From: Acidobacteriota bacterium
GTDB taxonomy: Bacteria > Acidobacteriota > UBA4820 > DSQY01
Reading direction: 5' to 3'
Assembly (NCBI GenBank): GCA_022759065.1
Contig: JAEMPZ010000265.1
Span: forward strand, 1-5,493
DNA: 5,493 bases
Below, one piece after another: positions 1 to 5,493 of the stretch (position 1 is its first letter; every line of letters begins with the position of its first letter). A model generated the notes under the pieces. It made no database searches. It saw only the letters and a program-made list of their open reading frames with translations, and was not told the DNA's origin. The position numbers and the translations under genes are program-made.

Positions 1-86
1 ACGCCTAACTCCTTACGCCTGACTTTCCTCCCTTTCCTCCCCGTCCTCCCTGTGATTATTCCCTTGGTGTCTTGGTGCCTTTGTGG
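1..86. repeat. Degenerate short tandem repeats in non-coding leader
   Basis: This stretch holds no credible gene and is built of three consecutive short-period patterns. ACGCCT starts at 1 and again at 15, in two 14-nt units that agree at 9 positions. A 9-bp unit TTTCCTCCC is repeated exactly at 24-32 and 33-41, followed by a partial TCCTCCC at 44-50, which makes a nearly pure pyrimidine tract from 23 to 51. An 8-bp pattern then runs CTTGGTGT (63-70), CTTGGTGC (71-78), CTTTGTGG (79-86). From memory, words like the last one recur between genes in many bacterial genomes. No function is evident. Confidence 0.6.
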
Positions 87-162
87 TGAGAATGTCTTTC
101 CTTTATGACGCTTTAGACCACCATTGCTCTTTCCCATTTCTTTCCTAAAATGCACCGCCCAC

Positions 163-191
163 TTGACAAAGTGGTCACAGATGACTATATT
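163..191 (+). promoter_or_regulatory. Sigma-70-like promoter of the repressor/DUF72 unit
   Basis: A perfect -35 box TTGACA (163-168) is followed after 17 bp by TATATT (186-191), which matches TATAAT at five of six positions. The expected transcription start is near 198, immediately before or at the GGAGGG ribosome binding site (198-203), giving a leader of only about 10-12 nt. This placement excludes the upstream ATG at 150 as the translation start for mRNA made from this promoter. Confidence 0.8.
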
Positions 192-195
192 ATAG
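174..195. promoter_or_regulatory. Candidate operator over the -10 box
   Basis: Two small inverted repeats sit inside the promoter: GTCA-N4-TGAC at 174-185 in the spacer, and CTATA-T-TATAG at 185-195, which contains the -10 box. A repressor bound here would block RNA polymerase, and XRE/S24 repressors commonly regulate their own promoters. Arms of 4-5 bp can arise by chance in AT-rich promoter DNA, so the operator role is inference. Confidence 0.35.
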
Positions 196-209
196 CTGGA
201 GGGCTGGTC

Positions 210-800
210 ATGAGTTACGGAAAGCGAATTGAAGCCGCTAGAAAAGCCAAAGGGTTAACCCAGGCTGAGGTCGCTCGCCGCCTGGGTTGGAGTCCTTCCA
301 ACTACGGGCGGATCGAGCACGGCCGGATTACCCCCTCTCTCCGCTCGCTAGAAGCGATAGCCCGCGCGCTTGACGTGGCGGTTTCCGCGCTCGCTGAAGA
401 GCCGCTTGAGGGGGTGAAAATCCCGGTGATAGCCTTTGCTTCTGCTGGTCCCGGCGTTCAATTCACAGACCAGGGCTATCCCGCCGGCGGCGGCATGTAT
501 TTTATTGACCGTCCCGCCAACTTCTCTGACCCTAACGGCTTCGGCGTCGAGGTCGCCGGGGACAGCATGGTGCCGAAATACGAAGACGGCCAGGTTGTTC
601 TAGTAGATACGCGCAAGCGCCCCGCGAGCGGCGAGTATGCCGTCGTAGGGCTGATGAGCGGCGACAAGTACATCAAGCGCTACCGCGAATCCGGAGGAAT
701 GGTGGTCTTGGAATCGGTCAACCCGCTCTATCCGCCCATTGTAGTTCCTCCACACGAAATTCGCTTTGTCTATAAGATCGTCTGGGTCAAGGAAAGGTAA
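210..800 (+). CDS. LexA-like XRE-family repressor with S24 autocleavage domain
   Basis: This is a cytoplasmic DNA-binding repressor of the phage CI/LexA-like type, 196 residues from the chosen start. Residues 3-61 form an XRE (Cro/CI) helix-turn-helix, with the LTQAEVARRLGWSPSNYGRIEHG segment type as its core. Residues from about 70 form an S24/LexA peptidase-like domain. It has an Ala-Gly cleavage pair in ASAGPG (A79-G80), a nucleophile Ser in GDSM (S119) and a general-base Lys in YIKRY (K156). The 37-residue Ser-Lys spacing equals that of E. coli LexA. All elements for RecA-stimulated self-cleavage are therefore present, although the inducing signal is not known. An in-frame ATG lies 60 nt upstream at 150, but the promoter overlaps that stretch, whereas the ATG at 210 has GGAGGG six bases before it. 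The gene shares a transcript with the DUF72 gene. It could be a prophage-derived regulator, but no other phage genes are seen. Confidence 0.9.
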   Translation: MSYGKRIEAARKAKGLTQAEVARRLGWSPSNYGRIEHGRITPSLRSLEAIARALDVAVSALAEEPLEGVKIPVIAFASAGPGVQFTDQGYPAGGGMYFIDRPANFSDPNGFGVEVAGDSMVPKYEDGQVVLVDTRKRPASGEYAVVGLMSGDKYIKRYRESGGMVVLESVNPLYPPIVVPPHEIRFVYKIVWVKER

Positions 801-803
801 GAA

Positions 804-1748
804 ATGCTAAGAATGCCACCCAACGCCGCCCAGGAGGGCGCGCTAAACCCGAAAATCCTGCAGCGGGAAGCCCCGACAAACATTCGCATTGGCGTGGCCG
901 GTTGGTCGTACCCTGATTGGAAAGGGCTCGTCTATCCCCAGAGGCCTGGCAGGGATTTTGACCCCCTCTTGTTTCTGGCCTCGCGATTCAAGCTGATCGA
1001 GGTTGACAGCACCTTTTACAATGTGCCAGAACCGGCGCGTACCGCTGAATGGGCGCGCAAAGTGGCCGGTTTCGCGGATTTTCGCTTTGCCGTGAAGCTC
1101 TTTCAAGGGTTTACGCATACCAGGAAGGCTTCCCTGGTAGACGAGCGAGCGTTCCACCGCGCGCTTGAACCGCTCCTGCGCTATTCCAGGTTGTCCGCCG
1201 TTTTAATCCAGTGGCCGTGGTCGTTCAAAAACACCCTAGAGAACCGCAAAGTTCTATCCGACTTGCTCTCGCGTTTTAGCGCCTATCCCCTCGCGGTGGA
1301 ACTGCGCCACGCCAGTTGGGCTTCAGGCGAGGCGCGTGCCTTGTTGAGAGAGAAGAACGCGGCCTTCTGCAACATTGACCAGCCTTCTCTCGCGCAGTGC
1401 CTTGGGCCCACTAGCGCGGTGACCTCGGAGCTTGCCTACTTCCGTTTCCACGGCCGCAACGCGACGGCCTGGTTTCAGGAAGGGGCCGGAAGAGATGCCC
1501 GCTATGATTATCTCTACAGTCCTGGGGAACTGGCGCCGTGGTCTGATGCTATCCGCGAGGCATCTGGAATGGCCAAGGAAGTCATAGTTGTCTTCAACAA
1601 CCATTTCCGCGGCAAGGCCGTCGCCAACGCGTTTCAGCTCCAGAACGCGATTTTTGGCGAGAAACAACCCGTTCCTCCAGAACTGATAGGTGCTTACAGC
1701 GCACTTGAACCGATCAGCAATACCGTCTTCCAGCGGCGGCTCTTCTGA
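804..1748 (+). CDS. DUF72 (YecE-like) TIM-barrel protein
   Basis: This 314-residue cytoplasmic protein belongs to the DUF72/YecE family, which folds as a TIM barrel and has no firmly assigned activity. The family signatures appear in order: IGVAGWSYPDWKGLVYP (29-45), the F-x-x-I-E-V-D-S-T-F-Y strand (62-72), F-x-V-K-x-x-x-x-x-TH (95-105), VELRHASW (165-172), FRFHGRN (213-219) and VVFNNHFRGKAVANA (262-276). The conserved acidic and aromatic residues at the barrel mouth (E66, D68, Y72, H105, E166, R168, H169, H216, N265, N266) are all present, so it should be functional. About 25 residues precede the conserved domain. The start at 804 has AAGGAAAGG (789-797) six bases before it; a second ATG at 813 is possible. 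It lies 3 nt after the repressor stop, so the two are almost certainly co-transcribed. Its substrate and role cannot be read from the sequence. Confidence 0.9.
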   Translation: MLRMPPNAAQEGALNPKILQREAPTNIRIGVAGWSYPDWKGLVYPQRPGRDFDPLLFLASRFKLIEVDSTFYNVPEPARTAEWARKVAGFADFRFAVKLFQGFTHTRKASLVDERAFHRALEPLLRYSRLSAVLIQWPWSFKNTLENRKVLSDLLSRFSAYPLAVELRHASWASGEARALLREKNAAFCNIDQPSLAQCLGPTSAVTSELAYFRFHGRNATAWFQEGAGRDARYDYLYSPGELAPWSDAIREASGMAKEVIVVFNNHFRGKAVANAFQLQNAIFGEKQPVPPELIGAYSALEPISNTVFQRRLF

Positions 1749-1749
1749 A

Positions 1750-1800
1750 TAATAGCCTGCAGACTGTCTTTGCTAACCCGCTAACAGCCTACAGTCTACC
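1750..1800. repeat. Intergenic repeat copy A, at the tsaB 3' end
   Basis: The 27 nt at 1750-1776 match 2515-2541 at 23 positions in the same orientation, including an exact 13-mer CTGTCTTTGCTAA (1764-1776). Beyond it come GCTAAC twice (1772-1777, 1780-1785) and period-7 units CAGCCTA (1785-1791) and CAGTCTA (1792-1798). AGACTGT (1761-1767) and ACAGTCT (1791-1797) form a perfect 7-bp inverted repeat around a 23-nt loop, but no T-run follows, so it is not a convincing terminator. The copy begins two bases after the DUF72 stop codon and runs into the last codons of tsaB on the other strand. Confidence 0.75.
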
Positions 1801-2460
1801 AGCCTTATACGGCAGCTTGGCATCCGGCGGGCGGACGTACAGGGCTGAGAGGGCATCCCCCGGCTGGCCGGCCGCATGGGCTTCAAGCGCCCTGTGCGCC
1901 GCGGGAATGGCAAGGTTCGGAACATCGGGGAAAAGGGCGCATCGGGACGGGAGGCTCGTCACTAGCGGAACCCCGTCGCCAATCGCCCAGGCCGGCTTAA
2001 AGTCATCAGGTATTGCCCGCGACGGATGAACAGCCTCGGGCGCGCCGAGCGCCTCCAACTTTGCTCCATTCCTTTGAAAGCGCCGGACATAAACCTCCGA
2101 GCGGCGAGCATCAAGAATGGCTATGCCCGAGCCTTTTGCCTCAGCGAATTCCGCCAGTGCAGTAAGGCTGTCAATTCCGTAAACCGGCATCCCGAGGGTC
2201 CGTGAAAAACCAAGCGCGGCGGCGAGACCAACGCGCAACCCAGTAAACGAACCTGGACCGATGACGACTCCTAAAGCGGCGAGATCCTTATAACCGGCGC
2301 AACGTTCATGTAGCAGTTTTTCAACCGCAGCGACAAGCCCCGTCGCGTGGGTCTTGGCCTGCTCGTGGAATTCCCCGAGAACCCGCCCCTCATCGCCAAC
2401 CAGCGCAAGGTTCATCCACCTCGTGCAGGTATCTATGCCGAGCGCGAGGCCCTTGGCCAT
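1789..2460 (-). CDS. tsaB: tRNA threonylcarbamoyladenosine (t6A) biosynthesis protein TsaB
   Basis: TsaB is the inactive ASKHA-fold partner that dimerises with TsaD. With TsaE it supports transfer of threonylcarbamoyl from TC-AMP to A37 of ANN-decoding tRNAs in the cytoplasm. From the ATG at 2460-2458 the protein has 223 residues, close to the usual family length. Visible signatures are the N-terminal strand ALGIDTCTRWMNLAL (6-20), the hallmark GPGSFTGLRVGLAAALG (68-84), the GIDSLTALA helix start just after, and a C-terminal P-x-YVRPP-type tail. The frame stays open upstream to an ATG at 2559, adding 33 residues that are repeat-derived. The 2460 start keeps the family N-terminus but has no Shine-Dalgarno, while the 2559 start has AGAAGGT eight bases before it, so the true start is undecided. 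The stop TAG and last codons lie in repeat copy A. The gene converges on the DUF72 gene and is cut off from the methyl-cycle operon by a terminator. Confidence 0.9.
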   Translation of the reverse strand: MAKGLALGIDTCTRWMNLALVGDEGRVLGEFHEQAKTHATGLVAAVEKLLHERCAGYKDLAALGVVIGPGSFTGLRVGLAAALGFSRTLGMPVYGIDSLTALAEFAEAKGSGIAILDARRSEVYVRRFQRNGAKLEALGAPEAVHPSRAIPDDFKPAWAIGDGVPLVTSLPSRCALFPDVPNLAIPAAHRALEAHAAGQPGDALSALYVRPPDAKLPYKAGRL

Positions 2461-2471
2461 TGGGGGGCAGC

Positions 2472-2547
2472 CTGAAGGCTGAAGGCTGTGGGCCGCGGGT
2501 AAAGCATCTTTAGCTAATAGTCTACGGCCTGTCTTTGCTAATAGCCT
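2472..2547. repeat. Intergenic repeat copy B, upstream of tsaB
   Basis: Period-7 units CTGAAGG (2472-2478), CTGAAGG (2479-2485) and CTGTGGG (2486-2492) are followed by two versions of one motif: TCTTTAGCTAATAG (2507-2520) and TCTTTGCTAATAG (2532-2544). Bases 2515-2541 are a direct copy of 1750-1776 (23/27 identical). On the minus strand the whole stretch is open in the tsaB frame and would encode a low-complexity peptide containing RLLAK twice (residues 5-9 and 13-17 of the longest form). Confidence 0.75.
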
Positions 2548-2597
2548 ATCCTTAACCATTTGCGGCTACCTTCTAGCATAGGCCCGGTAATCAGGGC

Positions 2598-2629
2598 AAA
2601 AAGCAGCGAGGGGCCCAAAGGGCCCCCGC
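2598..2629 (-). terminator. Rho-independent terminator after the DUF4870-like gene
   Basis: Read on the minus strand, GCG-GGGGCCC pairs with GGGCCCC-(T)-CGC across a TTT loop. The stem is a very GC-rich 10 bp with one bulged T (2629-2606), followed by TGC and a run of five T (2602-2598). It lies 26 nt after the stop codon of the small membrane protein and should end the metK-ahcY-membrane-protein transcript before tsaB. Confidence 0.85.
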
Positions 2630-2654
2630 GCCGAACCCCAATTGTTCGTCTTGC

Positions 2655-3038
2655 CTAGTTGAACATTGCCGCGACTTTGGCGATGCCGGGCATCTCCCAC
2701 TTCTGGCCGCCGAAAGCCTTGACCCAGCCCATGATGGCGCCGCCCCAGGCAATGATCATAAGGCATACCCACATTAGGCAGCTCAGAATCCAGCCTACAA
2801 CGGGAATGAAGGCCAGGACGAAGCCGGCCACCATGAAGACAATGCAGAGCACGAAAACAACAATTGCCAGGGCCAGTCCCTGCCGGGCATGCCAGTAAAC
2901 GTACTCCTTCTGCGGATCGCTCCTTTTGTCCTTGAACATCAAAAATGGGATCAGCGCAAAGATGCCAAAGTACGCCAAAAACAGGTGAATCTTGTCCTCG
3001 TCGCTGTAAGGTTTCGCCACTCCAGTTTCCTCTGCCAT
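2655..3038 (-). CDS. Small DUF4870/Tic20-like membrane protein
   Basis: This is a 127-residue inner-membrane protein of unknown function resembling the DUF4870 (Tic20-like) group. A short acidic N-terminus (EETGVAKPYSDEDK) precedes three hydrophobic segments at about 17-35, 54-77 and 80-104. Between the first two lies a charged loop with W-H-A-R-Q-G (49-54), and the tail GWVKAFGGQKWEMPGIAKVA (104-123) follows the last; both are characteristic of the group. The ATG at 3038-3036 has AGGAGGTGA just before it (AGGAGG seven bases from the ATG). A longer frame from a TTG at 3089 is rejected because that TTG is part of the promoter -35 box. The gene follows ahcY after about 60 nt and ends at a strong terminator, so it can be read both with the methyl-cycle genes and independently. 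A link to S-adenosylmethionine metabolism is not implied by its sequence. Confidence 0.82.
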   Translation of the reverse strand: MAEETGVAKPYSDEDKIHLFLAYFGIFALIPFLMFKDKRSDPQKEYVYWHARQGLALAIVVFVLCIVFMVAGFVLAFIPVVGWILSCLMWVCLMIIAWGGAIMGWVKAFGGQKWEMPGIAKVAAMFN

Positions 3039-3060
3039 GGCCTCACCTCCTACCTTCACT

Positions 3061-3089
3061 AGGTTAAGCCAACAACACCCGTTTGTCAA
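3061..3089 (-). promoter_or_regulatory. Promoter of the DUF4870-like gene
   Basis: Read on the minus strand, a perfect TTGACA (3089-3084) is followed after exactly 17 bp by TAACCT (3066-3061). The -10 is only a moderate match, but it keeps the important first TA and last T. Transcription would start near 3054 and leave a leader of about 16 nt that holds the AGGAGGTGA ribosome binding site (3051-3043). Confidence 0.65.
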
Positions 3090-3099
3090 GTGACGCCAT

Positions 3100-5493
<2,394 letters not shown>

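Noticed and set aside
92..148. An 18-codon frame (ATG to TAA) in the leader
   Set aside because: It has no good ribosome binding site or promoter, and its composition matches the surrounding low-complexity DNA.
832..837. AGGAGG inside the DUF72 gene as evidence for a later start
   Set aside because: No in-frame ATG, GTG or TTG follows at a usable distance before the conserved domain, so it is likely chance.
843..1157. Minus-strand frame opposite the DUF72 gene
   Set aside because: It mirrors the conserved DUF72 coding sequence and has no domain or ribosome binding site of its own.
1761..1797. Perfect 7-bp inverted repeat between the convergent genes as a bidirectional terminator
   Set aside because: The 23-nt loop is long, the stem is not GC-rich and no T-run follows on either strand; it is better explained by the repeat family.
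2568..2597. Promoter for tsaB between the terminator and the gene
   Set aside because: Only weak matches were found (TTGCCC with TATGCT at 13 bp or TGCTAG at 16 bp), not enough to annotate.
2566..2772. Minus-strand frame of 68 codons across the terminator
   Set aside because: It overlaps the DUF4870-like gene in another frame and runs through the terminator hairpin, with no recognisable domain.

Overview
This looks like a chromosomal segment of a free-living bacterium with moderately high GC. Bacterial identity is supported by clear Shine-Dalgarno sequences (AGGAGG type), two sigma-70-like promoters with 17-bp spacers, an intrinsic terminator, a bacterial-type MetK and a TsaB. The lineage cannot be fixed from the sequence. 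The short 'archaeal/Thermotoga-type' AhcY and the period-7 to period-9 degenerate intergenic repeats are reminiscent of uncultivated phyla such as Omnitrophota or Elusimicrobiota, but that is only a weak impression.

Layout. Bases 1-162 are non-coding and built of short degenerate tandem repeats. On the + strand follows a two-gene unit: a LexA-like XRE/S24 autocleavable repressor (210-800), then a DUF72 TIM-barrel protein (804-1748) only 3 nt downstream. A near-consensus promoter sits directly before the repressor and has its -10 box inside an inverted repeat, so self-repression is likely. The remaining genes are on the minus strand. Read in their own direction they are metK (cut by the window's right edge, 5493-4359), ahcY (4359-3100, overlapping metK by one base), a small three-helix DUF4870-like membrane protein (3038-2655) with its own promoter, a strong terminator (2629-2598), and then tsaB (2460-1789), which converges on the DUF72 gene.

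How the genes work together. MetK makes S-adenosylmethionine, and AhcY removes the S-adenosylhomocysteine left after methyl transfer, so the two form the core of an activated-methyl cycle and are translationally coupled. The DUF4870-like gene can be read from this operon or from its own promoter. TsaB belongs to the tRNA t6A pathway and is separated from the operon by the terminator. The regulator/DUF72 pair is the least understood part: an S24-type switch appears to control a protein of unknown function.

Most notable oddities: tsaB is bracketed by two copies of a 27-nt repeat (23/27 identical), whose surroundings supply the tsaB stop codon and a possible 33-residue N-terminal extension. Promoter positions show that the longest possible starts of the repressor and the DUF4870-like gene are wrong. 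I saw no CRISPR array, transposase, tRNA or rRNA, and no clear sign of an undescribed system beyond the repressor/DUF72 pair.
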